A stretch of DNA of 64,000 nt from the NCBI GenBank assembly GCA_031292555.1, contig JARLGV010000056.1, positions 101,044-165,043 on the forward strand. The letters are read 5' to 3'. The stretch is from Fimbriimonas sp. (GTDB taxonomy: Bacteria; Armatimonadota; Fimbriimonadia; Fimbriimonadales; Fimbriimonadaceae). The notes below the pieces were generated by a model, which was not told the origin of the DNA, made no database searches, and worked only from the letters and a program-made list of their open reading frames with translations. Below are positions 27,334-35,554 of this stretch, one piece after another. How positions within the stretch are numbered: the stretch's first letter is position 1; the number at the start of each line of letters is the position of its first letter. Both the position numbers and the translations under genes were made by a program.

Positions 27334-27370
27334 GCCCTCTTGCGACACTAGTTGCAAGAGGGCATTTTTG
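27334..27370 (+). terminator. Rho-independent terminator after the stalk-domain gene
   Basis: A perfect 10-bp stem (27334-27343 with 27354-27363, GCCCTCTTGC and complement) with a 10-nt loop is followed by ATTTTTG. Confidence 0.9.
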
Positions 27371-27729
27371 TGTTTACCCCTGCCTTCAAGGGAGTTAGCG
27401 GAACCATTCACGACTTCCAATCATAAAGAAGTGCTAGAAACTCGTCGATAACCGGGCCTTTTCGCATCTGCAGCCGGTATCTTGTCTGGAGTTGACTGCC
27501 AGTGCCTTCCAATGGCACCCAATGTCAACCACTGCTCACAGCCATATATGAGACACGACGAAACTAACCAAGATTCCGACCCTCCATCGCGTCGCGGAAC
27601 CTTCGGACAGAACGCGTCGCCGATCGATTGATTCTCCTGAGGACATCCGGCGACGGCCTTCCGGATGCCTGCACGCTCCATCGGACCGGTGTACTAACCG
27701 GCCCCCAGATCAAACTGCAAGGAGAAACT
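27371..27729. other. Intergenic region upstream of the porin gene
   Basis: 359 nt without a supported ORF. It holds the dyad at 27491-27529, a smaller ACCGGT/ACCGG hairpin at 27685-27701, and the porin ribosome site AAGGAG 5 nt before the ATG. A clear -35/-10 pair was not found. Confidence 0.6.
27491..27529. promoter_or_regulatory. Symmetric dyad upstream of the porin gene, candidate operator
   Basis: GTTGAC and GTCAAC form the outer arms and GTGCC and GGCAC the inner arms, all centred on 27510 with equal 5-nt gaps. It lies about 200 nt before the porin start and could be a regulator site or an mRNA hairpin. Confidence 0.4.
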
Positions 27730-29121
27730 ATGACCCGAACTCTGTTTGCCGCCTTCTTGGCTGCGGGCGCGGTCGCTACCGTGCTTGCCACCGACTCGCT
27801 TCCGCCCGTAAGGCAAGCCTCACCGCCACAAAATGCCGTCTCAAGGGCAAAGAACTATCTCATCGGTGGCCAGATCACCATAGTTCCTCAGACTCTCTTT
27901 CCGTTTCGAAGTCCCTATACCGGACCCAATAGCCTGATTGCGCCGGCGAGGCAGGCCACCGTGTGGACGGATACGTACACTTTCTTCCTGGGTTGGCGCC
28001 CAAGCCAAGGAGTTGAGGTGTACGTCGACCCAGAACTCGCGCGAGGGAGCGGGATCGGAGGAGCAACCGGATTGGGCGGGTACACGAACGGTGACGTGTT
28101 GCGGGTCCCTGGATTCGCCATAGGCGCCCTTCCTGAAACGCCCTATCTCGCCCGGTACTTCGGCAGATGGACCGTCTCGACTGGACATGGCATTGCAGAC
28201 GTCCAGGCGGGTGAAAATCAGTTCGGAGGCAAGATGCCTCAGGATCGCCTAGTCGTATCGGCCGGCAAGATGTCGGTGACCGATATCTTCGATTCGAATA
28301 CCTACTCCAACAGCACGCGGACCCAATTCCTGAACTGGGGATTCATCAACTGCGCCGCCTACGATTATGCCGCCGACACGCGGGGTTACTCCGATGGCAT
28401 TTCAGTGGAATGGGTCCACCCGTCCTGGGCGATCCGCCTGGGTTCGTTCGAAATGCCGGCTGTGCCCAATGGGCCGGTTCTGGCCACCCGCTGGGACCAG
28501 GATCGCGGCGACCAACTCGAAGGCGACTACAGTCCTCAACTGGTCAAGGGTCTGGATGCAGCGACCGTCCGCCTTCTCGGCTACCGCAACGTAGCCCATA
28601 TGGGCAGTTACCGGGAAGCAATCCAAGAGGGCAAGGCGAAAGGAACAGCGCCCAGCATCACGGGCGCCGAGAGGGATGGAGCCGACAAGTACGGCTTTGT
28701 CTTGAATGTCGAGCAGCCCCTCGGTGACCAAGGCGAAACCGGAATCTTCACCCGACTCGGCTGGAACGACGGCCAGACCGAGAGTTTCGCCTACACCGAG
28801 TGCGACGACCAAGTGAGCCTCGGCGCCCAGTTCTCCGGTAAGCGATGGCGGTCGCCTCAAGACCGAATCGGCGTCGCGTTGTTATCCGACGGCCTCTCCG
28901 CCCCCCATCGCGACTATCTGGCCGCCGGCGGTGACGGCTTCCTGCTTGGCGATGGCCGACTGAGATACGGGCGAGAAATGATTCTTGAAACCTATTGGCA
29001 GCGCCAAGTCACTAAAGAGGTCTCCTTTGCCCTCGACTATCAACTCATCGGAAACCCGGGCTACAACCAAGACCGGGGCCCTGTCTCAGTTATAACCGCC
29101 CGGGTTCACTACGAGTTCTAG
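27730..29121 (+). CDS. OprB-family carbohydrate-selective outer-membrane porin
   Basis: 463 residues with a signal peptide (MTRTLFAAFLAAGAVATVLA). The mature part is an alternating beta-barrel with OprB landmarks: TYTFFLGWRPSQGVEVYVDPELARGSG, GKMSVTDIFDSNTYSND-like segment with NWGF, GETGIFTRLGWNDG and a C-terminal aromatic strand ending in HYEF. It forms a diffusion channel for sugars across the outer membrane, which is direct evidence for a diderm envelope. AAGGAG sits 5 nt before the ATG at 27730. Upstream in-frame codons lack signal-peptide character and are excluded. Confidence 0.88.
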   Translation: MTRTLFAAFLAAGAVATVLATDSLPPVRQASPPQNAVSRAKNYLIGGQITIVPQTLFPFRSPYTGPNSLIAPARQATVWTDTYTFFLGWRPSQGVEVYVDPELARGSGIGGATGLGGYTNGDVLRVPGFAIGALPETPYLARYFGRWTVSTGHGIADVQAGENQFGGKMPQDRLVVSAGKMSVTDIFDSNTYSNSTRTQFLNWGFINCAAYDYAADTRGYSDGISVEWVHPSWAIRLGSFEMPAVPNGPVLATRWDQDRGDQLEGDYSPQLVKGLDAATVRLLGYRNVAHMGSYREAIQEGKAKGTAPSITGAERDGADKYGFVLNVEQPLGDQGETGIFTRLGWNDGQTESFAYTECDDQVSLGAQFSGKRWRSPQDRIGVALLSDGLSAPHRDYLAAGGDGFLLGDGRLRYGREMILETYWQRQVTKEVSFALDYQLIGNPGYNQDRGPVSVITARVHYEF

Positions 29122-29235
29122 ATTCGGAGAGCAGCTACCGGCAAGAGCATTCACTTCCCCCTTGGGCCAGGCATCCGTCGTGCCCAGTGCCTCCGGGGAC
29201 GTTCAGACACCATTCCATCACTCCGCAATTCCAAA

Positions 29236-29259
29236 CGCCAGCGGTCTCGGAGGCTGGCG
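29236..29259 (-). terminator. Candidate terminator hairpin downstream of the dapA-like operon
   Basis: CGCCAGC and GCTGGCG pair perfectly over a 10-nt loop. On the minus strand the stem is followed by TTTGG, a weak U-tract. It ends 3 nt beyond the aldolase stop, between convergent genes. Confidence 0.4.
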
Positions 29260-29261
29260 CC

Positions 29262-30137
29262 TTATGAAACCAGGGAGCGCACCAGGTTCAGTGGGGCTCC
29301 CACCTGCTCCAGCGAGGGGCTCTCGAGGGGCAGGCGGACGTCGGGGCTGGGCAGGACGCCCAGGTCGGCGAGAATGCGCTTGTTGGACGCTGGCTGGGGG
29401 CAGGACCGGATCGCTTGCAATGTCGGTTCGATGAGGGCGAATTTGGTCTCCGCCGACTCGCGATCGACGGGCCACTCTCTGACCACTTGGCTCAGCCAAC
29501 CAGGGATCAAGTTGGCGGCGCCGCTGATCGTCCCGGTCCAACCGGCGGCCAATGTCTCAACGAGCAACGTCTCGTTACCGACCATGAGACACTTGCCGGT
29601 CCCCTCCAAAGCCTGCTTGTAGGCCGCGACATTGTCCCGGTTCCCGCTACTGTCCTTTAGTCCGATCATGCGATGATGCTTGGATAGGCGATGCATCGTC
29701 TCCGCCGGCAACGTGATGCCCGTCTTGCCGGGGAAGTTGTAGACTAAGACGCCGATCGGCGACTTGTCGAGCACCGCTTCGTACCACTTGGCGATCGCAT
29801 CCGTGCTAGCGTCGCGAAAGAAACCGGGCGCCATCAGCAAGACAGCATGGGCGCCGGCAGAATACGACTGCTTGCAGAGCCAGATCGCTTCGTCGAGGCT
29901 CGGCGTCGAGATCCCCAATACGACTTCAAGTCCCTCAGCAAGTTCAACCCCTGCCTTAACGAGGTCCCGCTTCTCGACCGCGCTGAGCGATGGACCCTCG
30001 CCGTTCGTTCCTGCAAGCACGACTCCATGGCATTCCCCCGCCCGAAACCACGCCAGCAAGCGAGCAAGTGCGGCAAAGTCGATCGCGCCTTTCGCATCGA
30101 ACGGCGTCACGCCGGCCGGGTAAACCCCCGCCTTCAT
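29262..30137 (-). CDS. Dihydrodipicolinate synthase/N-acetylneuraminate lyase family aldolase
   Basis: 291-residue TIM barrel. GTNGEGPSLS at 43-52, Tyr133 in VLVYNFPGKTG and the Schiff-base Lys161 in GLKDSSGN are the family landmarks. It is unlikely to be the lysine-pathway DapA given its context: its ATG overlaps the fumarylacetoacetase stop (ATGA). Related enzymes cleave or form 2-keto acids from pyruvate, such as 2-keto-3-deoxy sugar acids and 4-hydroxy-2-oxoglutarate. The assigned start at 30137 relies on that overlap and on the barrel beginning at AGVYPAGVTPFD; the longer upstream frame overlaps fumarylacetoacetase and is discounted. Confidence 0.88.
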   Translation of the reverse strand: MKAGVYPAGVTPFDAKGAIDFAALARLLAWFRAGECHGVVLAGTNGEGPSLSAVEKRDLVKAGVELAEGLEVVLGISTPSLDEAIWLCKQSYSAGAHAVLLMAPGFFRDASTDAIAKWYEAVLDKSPIGVLVYNFPGKTGITLPAETMHRLSKHHRMIGLKDSSGNRDNVAAYKQALEGTGKCLMVGNETLLVETLAAGWTGTISGAANLIPGWLSQVVREWPVDRESAETKFALIEPTLQAIRSCPQPASNKRILADLGVLPSPDVRLPLESPSLEQVGAPLNLVRSLVS

Positions 30138-31390
30138 AGCGATGGCGCCACCTGGTTGGATAGAGTGCCGAATCCGACACGATATCCCTTCCCTTCGCAG
30201 TAACCCGTGATACTGACAACGTCGCCATCCTCGATAAACGCACGTTCCTCTCCCGTCTCCTGCATGACCAACGGCTTCTGGCCCCTCCACGCCAATTCCA
30301 GCATGGAACCGAAGCTGCCAGGTTCAACTCCGCTGATCGTCCCCGAGGCATAGAGATCGCCCGATTCCGTTGGCGTGCCGTTTGACGTCTGATGGGCTAG
30401 CTGCTGGGCAAAGCTCCAATAGAGTTCCCGGGCGTTTGTCCGACTGATCACCTGCGGCGCCGACATCGCCTCCGTCTGAATGGCGACTTCCAGGCAAATG
30501 TCGAAGTGGCTGGGTCCGCTAGGTTGCAGATAGGGCAAGGGCTCCGGATCTTGCTTCGGGCCAATCACGCGGAATGGCTCAATTGCGTCCATCGGGACGA
30601 CCCATGGGCTCACCGACGTCGCGAAGCTCTTGGCGAGGAACGGCCCAAGTGGCTGGTACTCCCACCGTTGCACGTCGCGAGCCGACCAATCGTTGACCAG
30701 GCAGAGGCCCAACATATGCCCCTCCGCGCGCTCGATCGGAATCTGTTCGCCGAAGTCGTTGCCTTCTGCCAGAAAGAAACCCATCTCGAGTTCGAAATCC
30801 AGTTCGCGTGTCGGGCCGAACGACGGCGATTCTGCATCTGCCGCCTTGGTCTGACCCTTTGGGCGGAAAATGGGCACATCGGAGGGCACGACGCTGGAAG
30901 CCCGTCCGTTGTAACCCACCGGAAGGTGGCGATAGTTAGGAAGCAAGGGAGGCATGTCGGGGCGAAACATCTTGCCAACGTTGCTAGCGTGGTTGATACC
31001 GGAATAGAAGTCAACGAAAGCCCCGACCGGCATCGGCAGCACCATGTTCAGTTCGCTGACCGGAATCAATGCCTCCTTCTTGAGCTTCGAGTTGTCTCGC
31101 AGCTTTGGGTTGCCTTCTCGGAACAAATCGAACAGTGCCTTTCTCAGTTGCGTGGACTGCTCCCGCGTGATATCGGAAAACCCATCGGTTTCGAGCAGTT
31201 CCTCAAGGGGCAGGAATCCCTCGTCAATCAGTCGATAGATGTCGACGAGGAAGTCTCCGATTCGGGTCACCGCCATCACGTTCTCTTCATCAACCTCCGC
31301 CATGCCGAATGGCAGATTTTGGATCGGGAAGTGACTCAGCGGGTCGACCTTGATCCAGCTCTTAGCGGTCGGCGAAACGATGAACCTCAT
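30134..31390 (-). CDS. fahA: Fumarylacetoacetase (FAH)
   Basis: 418 residues with the two-domain layout of eukaryotic-type fumarylacetoacetase: an SH3-like N-terminal domain (about 1-120; SHFPIQNLPFGMA) and the C-terminal FAH fold with DFYSGINHASNVGKMFRP, ELDFELEMGFFLAEGND, LVNDWSARDVQRWEYQPLGPFLAKSF and GTISGVEPGSFGSMLEL. It hydrolyses 4-fumarylacetoacetate to fumarate and acetoacetate, the last step of tyrosine/homogentisate degradation. Both ends overlap neighbours by 4 nt (ATGA), so the three genes are translationally coupled. No homogentisate dioxygenase or HPPD is in the window, though upstream pathway genes may lie elsewhere. Confidence 0.93.
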   Translation of the reverse strand: MRFIVSPTAKSWIKVDPLSHFPIQNLPFGMAEVDEENVMAVTRIGDFLVDIYRLIDEGFLPLEELLETDGFSDITREQSTQLRKALFDLFREGNPKLRDNSKLKKEALIPVSELNMVLPMPVGAFVDFYSGINHASNVGKMFRPDMPPLLPNYRHLPVGYNGRASSVVPSDVPIFRPKGQTKAADAESPSFGPTRELDFELEMGFFLAEGNDFGEQIPIERAEGHMLGLCLVNDWSARDVQRWEYQPLGPFLAKSFATSVSPWVVPMDAIEPFRVIGPKQDPEPLPYLQPSGPSHFDICLEVAIQTEAMSAPQVISRTNARELYWSFAQQLAHQTSNGTPTESGDLYASGTISGVEPGSFGSMLELAWRGQKPLVMQETGEERAFIEDGDVVSITGYCEGKGYRVGFGTLSNQVAPSL

Positions 31391-32298
31391 CGCGCTACCT
31401 TCTTGGCAAGTCCAAGCGCGGCAAGATCGGCGAGGGGCTCCTCGATCGAGCACGACCCAATCCCGTAGAACACATCGCGCAGATCTTCGATGTCGCCGAT
31501 CGAGACCTCATTCGATTTCCAGGCCATCGAATCCGAGCCGAATCGCCAATGACGAGGATCGTCGTCCCGCAACACTTCTACCAGTTCCTTACGCGCGAAA
31601 TCGTGGGATCGAACCATCAAACTAGCGGTCAATACGTTGATGAAGCCGTGCATGCGACCTCCAGTCGCTTCGTCGATGGTGGGGAACGGATGATGGAGTC
31701 CGGCGGTCAGCTTGATCGGAACATCAAGATGCATCGAAGCGTGAATAAACCCGGCGAGCGATTCTGGGTCTGGGAACGCGGCGGCGTCGACTCCACCCGT
31801 CCGCGCCTTTGCACCCATCCACTCGGTGATCGCAAGCGCCGCGATGGAGTCATCCATTTCGTCTGCCCACGGCAACTCGACATAGACTTCGACCTCCGAA
31901 AACGCCCGAAGGTCAACGAGGCACGACTCAACATGAACGTGTGAGGGAATACGCACTTCGTAGGCGCTCAACGGAGCAGTATCGCCGACTTCGTTCATAA
32001 ATGCAGTCATCGCGCCGGCATCTCGCTCAAGCGCAAACTCCCATTCGTCGTAGTCGGTCGTGATCTGCCCAACCACCGCAATTTCGATCTCCGGCGTGCT
32101 CTGGCGCTGATTCAGAGCACGGGCAAGGTCCTGCAGGTTGTGGGCAGTACAGACGAATCGGCCCGCAATCCACTCTTCGGGACCCTCGATGTGCCGGATG
32201 TACTGATCAATCGCTCGTGGCATTTCCAGCTTCGCCGGTGGGAAGAACCCTGCATAGTCGAAAACACCATCCAGAAGGCTCCGCAGCGAGGCATCCAT
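31387..32298 (-). CDS. Conserved protein of unknown function in the fumarylacetoacetase operon, probable TIM barrel
   Basis: 303 residues, cytoplasmic. Begins LLDGVFDYAGFFPPAKLEM; the second half alternates strands and helices, with VYVELPW, AKARTGGVDAAAFPD and PIKLTAGLHHPF. The Lys-Arg-Thr-Gly-Gly and Gly-Leu-His-His-Pro blocks look like active-site loops of an (alpha/beta)8 enzyme. I cannot assign a reaction. Its stop overlaps the fahA start by 4 nt, so it should act in the same pathway, for instance in an uptake, salvage or side-product step of aromatic catabolism. The start is set at 32298; AATACT lies 7 nt upstream. The longer frame of 99 codons upstream reads like non-coding sequence. 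Confidence 0.75.
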   Translation of the reverse strand: MDASLRSLLDGVFDYAGFFPPAKLEMPRAIDQYIRHIEGPEEWIAGRFVCTAHNLQDLARALNQRQSTPEIEIAVVGQITTDYDEWEFALERDAGAMTAFMNEVGDTAPLSAYEVRIPSHVHVESCLVDLRAFSEVEVYVELPWADEMDDSIAALAITEWMGAKARTGGVDAAAFPDPESLAGFIHASMHLDVPIKLTAGLHHPFPTIDEATGGRMHGFINVLTASLMVRSHDFARKELVEVLRDDDPRHWRFGSDSMAWKSNEVSIGDIEDLRDVFYGIGSCSIEEPLADLAALGLAKKVAR

Positions 32299-32447
32299 GG
32301 ATATCAGTATTCCACGCCGGAGGCTCCTGGAGGTAGGGTAGCGGGCCGTCAGCCAAGGGCCGGGCGGAGGAATCTGCCGAACCAATGCGCCTAGTGCCCC
32401 CGCACGGCAAGACCGCTCCTCGCTCCCCGCTCCCCTCTCCAGAGAGG

Positions 32448-32453
32448 TATGCT
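32448..32453 (+). promoter_or_regulatory. Candidate -10 box, leaderless start of the GH30-like gene
   Basis: TATGCT ends 7 nt before the ATG at 32461. It overlaps the alternative ATG at 32449, which argues for the later start. Confidence 0.35.
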
Positions 32454-32460
32454 CCCGGAC

Positions 32461-34332
32461 ATGGCGCTTCAATGTTGGGCGGCTATTTCGGGGCTGATTC
32501 TCCTTTCTGGATCGGCTTTCGGAGCGATATCCGGTAAGGATCGGCAAACCGGGCCGATGGCTGGAGGCGAGCTCATCATTGCCGCAAATGCTCACCTAAC
32601 GACACCGGTCGGTGGGCTCGATAGGACCGACGCTCAGGCCAGCACCGTAGACGTCGAAGGGCACGGGTTCGTAAAGGCGCTCCGCGTCGTAGTACGGAAG
32701 AACGCCGAGGAGTCGAACGCCACCCAACTCACAATGCTGATCGAGCGCCCCGTGAAGCAGGGCGACGTCATGCTAGGCGAATTCTGGATTCGAGGTGCAG
32801 CGGCAAACGGCCGAAGCCCGGCCGGGATCGGGTTCCTATTTGAGCGCACCGTCGATCCCTGGACAAAGTCGGTATCTCAAAACGCTTTCGGCGCTACGGA
32901 CCCTTCAGTCTGGCGACACATCATCGTTCCGTTCCAATCGGCAGAATCCTATGCGGTTGGAGGCGCGATGGTCTCGCTCAGATTTGCGATTCAACCGCAA
33001 ACGGTCGAGATTGGAGGCCTGAGAGTCGTCGATTATGGAAACAGTCGCAGCCTGGATGACCTGATCGATTACGCGACGGCCCAGAGCCCGCTCGGAAAAG
33101 TCAGAGTGGATGTCGATTTTTCCAGCCAACGCCAAACGATGATGGGTTTTGGCGGCGACTTCTGCCAGCCAAGATACGGCTATTCCGAGGCGATGGACGT
33201 CGTCGGTCAGTACACGCTTGACCATCTGCACGTTGTACACGCCCGAGTCGGCTTTCCTCTCAACAATTGGACTCCGCAGCCCGGAGAGTACCGGGATGAC
33301 GCCCAAGCTCACGCGGCGCTATTGGCGCTTCAAGAAATGAGCCGGCGGCATATTCCAACCGTCCTTACGGTGTGGGAGGGACCCCAATGGATGCTAGGCG
33401 GTCAACCTGAGCAAATGGGCCGCATCCTTGCCCCAGCGAAGTATGTGCAGTGCATCGACGCCATCGTGCGCTATCTGGTGCTCGCTCGAGACAAGTACAA
33501 TGCCTCCGTCGACTACTTCTCGTTCAACGAACCGGATTACGGGGTCAATTTCCGCTTCACCTCGAAGACGATCGGCGACTTCATCAGGCAGGCAGGACCG
33601 AAGTTCACCCAAGCCGGGCTGAAGACCAAGTTCATCGTCGGCGATACGACCGGCGGCGCCCCGTATTCGGCATACGCCACGCCGTTGCTGACCGATGAGA
33701 GTATCGCACCCTACTTGGGGCCGCTCGGATTCCACTGCTGGGATGGTCTTGGCGCAAGCGAAGACAGCTACCGCTCAATCGCCGATCTCGGAAGTAAGTT
33801 CCACAAGCCCATCTGGTGCTTGGAGGCCGGATGGGACTCCGGTCTTTGGCAGGCCCCCAACCCATGGGGCACCTGGAACAACGCTCTCCAGACTGCGATG
33901 GTATACGCCCGCACGATTAACCTCACGGGCGCAAGCCTGATGGACTATTGGACATACCAGGATAACTACCCGATCGTCGACAAGGCCGGTCCCAAGCCAT
34001 ATCCAGTTTTCAATGCCATCCAGCAGATGGAGCCCATCTGCAAGAAAGGGGCTAAGGTTGTTGTTACTCGATCGTCTGATTCGGACGTCCAAGCACTTGT
34101 CACGGTGGGCCCTGGGCGCGGACGCTTTAGCGGCCTCATCGTCAACCCCAAGGGCCCCGGCACGATGATCTTGTCTGGCCTTCCTCATAACGCGAGAGTG
34201 GAGGTTCGGCTGAGTGACAAGAACATCCAACAGCGATTATTGCCCCCACTCAAAGTCGGAAACGACGGACGGCTCAGCCTTTCGGTGGGCTCCCGAACCA
34301 TCTTGACGTTTATCGGAAACTCAGCATCGTAA
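32461..34332 (+). CDS. Secreted GH30-like clan-A glycoside hydrolase
   Basis: About 623 residues: signal peptide to about residue 22 (ISGLILLSGSAFGAIS), an N-terminal beta-sandwich carbohydrate-binding-like domain (about 30-200) and a TIM barrel from MMGFGGDFCQPRYGY. Candidate acid/base Glu357 in FSFNEPDYG and nucleophile Glu455 in IWCLEAGWDSG occupy the strand 4 and strand 7 positions of clan GH-A; a C-terminal beta domain closes the fold as in GH30. Substrate could be a xylan, glucan or galactan. The start at 32461 is four codons inside the longest frame. Transcribed divergently from the fumarylacetoacetase operon. Confidence 0.75.
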   Translation: MALQCWAAISGLILLSGSAFGAISGKDRQTGPMAGGELIIAANAHLTTPVGGLDRTDAQASTVDVEGHGFVKALRVVVRKNAEESNATQLTMLIERPVKQGDVMLGEFWIRGAAANGRSPAGIGFLFERTVDPWTKSVSQNAFGATDPSVWRHIIVPFQSAESYAVGGAMVSLRFAIQPQTVEIGGLRVVDYGNSRSLDDLIDYATAQSPLGKVRVDVDFSSQRQTMMGFGGDFCQPRYGYSEAMDVVGQYTLDHLHVVHARVGFPLNNWTPQPGEYRDDAQAHAALLALQEMSRRHIPTVLTVWEGPQWMLGGQPEQMGRILAPAKYVQCIDAIVRYLVLARDKYNASVDYFSFNEPDYGVNFRFTSKTIGDFIRQAGPKFTQAGLKTKFIVGDTTGGAPYSAYATPLLTDESIAPYLGPLGFHCWDGLGASEDSYRSIADLGSKFHKPIWCLEAGWDSGLWQAPNPWGTWNNALQTAMVYARTINLTGASLMDYWTYQDNYPIVDKAGPKPYPVFNAIQQMEPICKKGAKVVVTRSSDSDVQALVTVGPGRGRFSGLIVNPKGPGTMILSGLPHNARVEVRLSDKNIQQRLLPPLKVGNDGRLSLSVGSRTILTFIGNSAS

Positions 34333-34444
34333 CCGTTGTAAACTGTCGCTCGAATACTCCGTATCCGGACCAGAAAACCGGGACGGGTATCATACATCCG
34401 GAGCCTATGGGTGAACGATGTGGTGCCCACTCCCAGGAACCACC

Positions 34445-35020
34445 ATGGCTAAGATGAAAGTTTTAATTGCAGATGACGATCCGATCATTCGTTTGGACCT
34501 CAAGCAGATGCTCGAGAACCTCGGTTACGAGGTAGTAGCAGAAGCCGGCGACGGGCAGCAGGCCGTTGATCTTGCCCGATCGACCCAGCCTGATGTCTGC
34601 ATTCTCGACGTAAAAATGCCCGTAATGGATGGGATCGACGCTACCTCGATCATTACCGAAGAAGGAATCGCCCCGACGATTCTTCTTACCGCCTACTCGG
34701 ACAAGGAACTCGTTGATCGAGCCAAGAGCGCCGGTGTGTTCGCCTACCTCGTCAAGCCGTTCAAGCCCGGCGACTTGCCCCCGTCTATCGAAGTGGCACG
34801 TAGCCGTTTCGAGCAGAACGCACAGTTGACGAAAGAAGTCGGAACCCTCAGCGAGCGTCTCGAAGCCCGAAAGCTGGTCGACCGTGCCAAGGGCATCCTA
34901 ATGGACGAGCATAAGCTGTCGGAGGCGGAAGCGTATCGTCGGATCCAGGTTCAGTCGATGAACCTGCGCAAGACGATGCGGGAAGTCGCCGAGGCGATTA
35001 TCCTCGCCAAATCGATCTAG
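34445..35020 (+). CDS. Response regulator with ANTAR RNA-binding output domain
   Basis: 191 residues. Receiver 1-125 with the Asp pocket (IADDD), phosphoacceptor Asp55 (CILDVKMP) and LVKPFKP. A coiled coil then leads into an ANTAR three-helix bundle (RAKGILMDEHKLSEAEAYRRIQ...MNLRKTMREVAEAII). ANTAR regulators, when phosphorylated, bind tandem hexaloop hairpins in nascent RNA and prevent termination. AGGAA lies 5 nt before the ATG. No cognate histidine kinase is adjacent, so partner and RNA targets must be elsewhere. Confidence 0.93.
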   Translation: MAKMKVLIADDDPIIRLDLKQMLENLGYEVVAEAGDGQQAVDLARSTQPDVCILDVKMPVMDGIDATSIITEEGIAPTILLTAYSDKELVDRAKSAGVFAYLVKPFKPGDLPPSIEVARSRFEQNAQLTKEVGTLSERLEARKLVDRAKGILMDEHKLSEAEAYRRIQVQSMNLRKTMREVAEAIILAKSI

Positions 35021-35044
35021 GTATGTGCGCCGCCATCGCCGTGC

Positions 35045-35050
35045 TATAAC
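35045..35050 (+). promoter_or_regulatory. Candidate -10 box, leaderless start of the HIT gene
   Basis: TATAAC ends 6 nt before the ATG at 35057. It matches the spacing seen at other genes here; there is no -35 consensus at 16-18 nt. Confidence 0.45.
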
Positions 35051-35056
35051 CAAGGC

Positions 35057-35554
35057 ATGGCCGAAATCCTTTGGGCGCCGTGGCGGATGACGTACATCGA
35101 AAAGTCGTCTTCGGGAAAATCCGAAGGCGACATTTTTGTACAGCTTCCCGCCGAGCACGACGATGCGAAGAACCTGATCCTATTTCGTGGAACGACCGCG
35201 TTCGTTATGATGAACGCCTACCCTTACACCAACGGCCACCTACTCGTCGCGCCATATCGGCAGGTAGCCGATATCGAGGGCCTTGACGACACCGAGCTGC
35301 TGGAACTTAACCAATTGGTCGCGAAATCGGTCCGCTGGCTGAAGGGTTGCTATGGCCCTGACGGCTTCAATATCGGCGTCAACCTCGGCCGTGCGGCAGG
35401 CGCCGGAATCCCAATGCACATCCACTGGCACATCGTGCCTCGCTGGAATGGAGACACAAACTTCATGACCTCGGTGGGGAACGTGCGGGTCATGCCCCAG
35501 TCGCTCCAAGAGAGCTACGTCAAGATCAAAGAGGTTTCCGAGCGTGACGCTTGA
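35057..35554 (+). CDS. HIT-family nucleotide hydrolase/transferase (Ap4A phosphorylase-like)
   Basis: 165 residues. The histidine triad is His121-x-His123-x-His125 in MHIHWHIVPRW; the upstream FVMMNAYPYTNGHLLVAPYR and NIGVNLGRAAGAGIPMH segments are typical of the bacterial branch close to Ap4A phosphorylase and galactose-1-phosphate uridylyltransferase-like HIT proteins. It transfers or hydrolyses nucleotidyl groups from dinucleoside polyphosphates or nucleotidyl adducts. Its end overlaps the uracil-DNA glycosylase gene by 11 nt, so both are coupled. Confidence 0.92.
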   Translation: MAEILWAPWRMTYIEKSSSGKSEGDIFVQLPAEHDDAKNLILFRGTTAFVMMNAYPYTNGHLLVAPYRQVADIEGLDDTELLELNQLVAKSVRWLKGCYGPDGFNIGVNLGRAAGAGIPMHIHWHIVPRWNGDTNFMTSVGNVRVMPQSLQESYVKIKEVSERDA

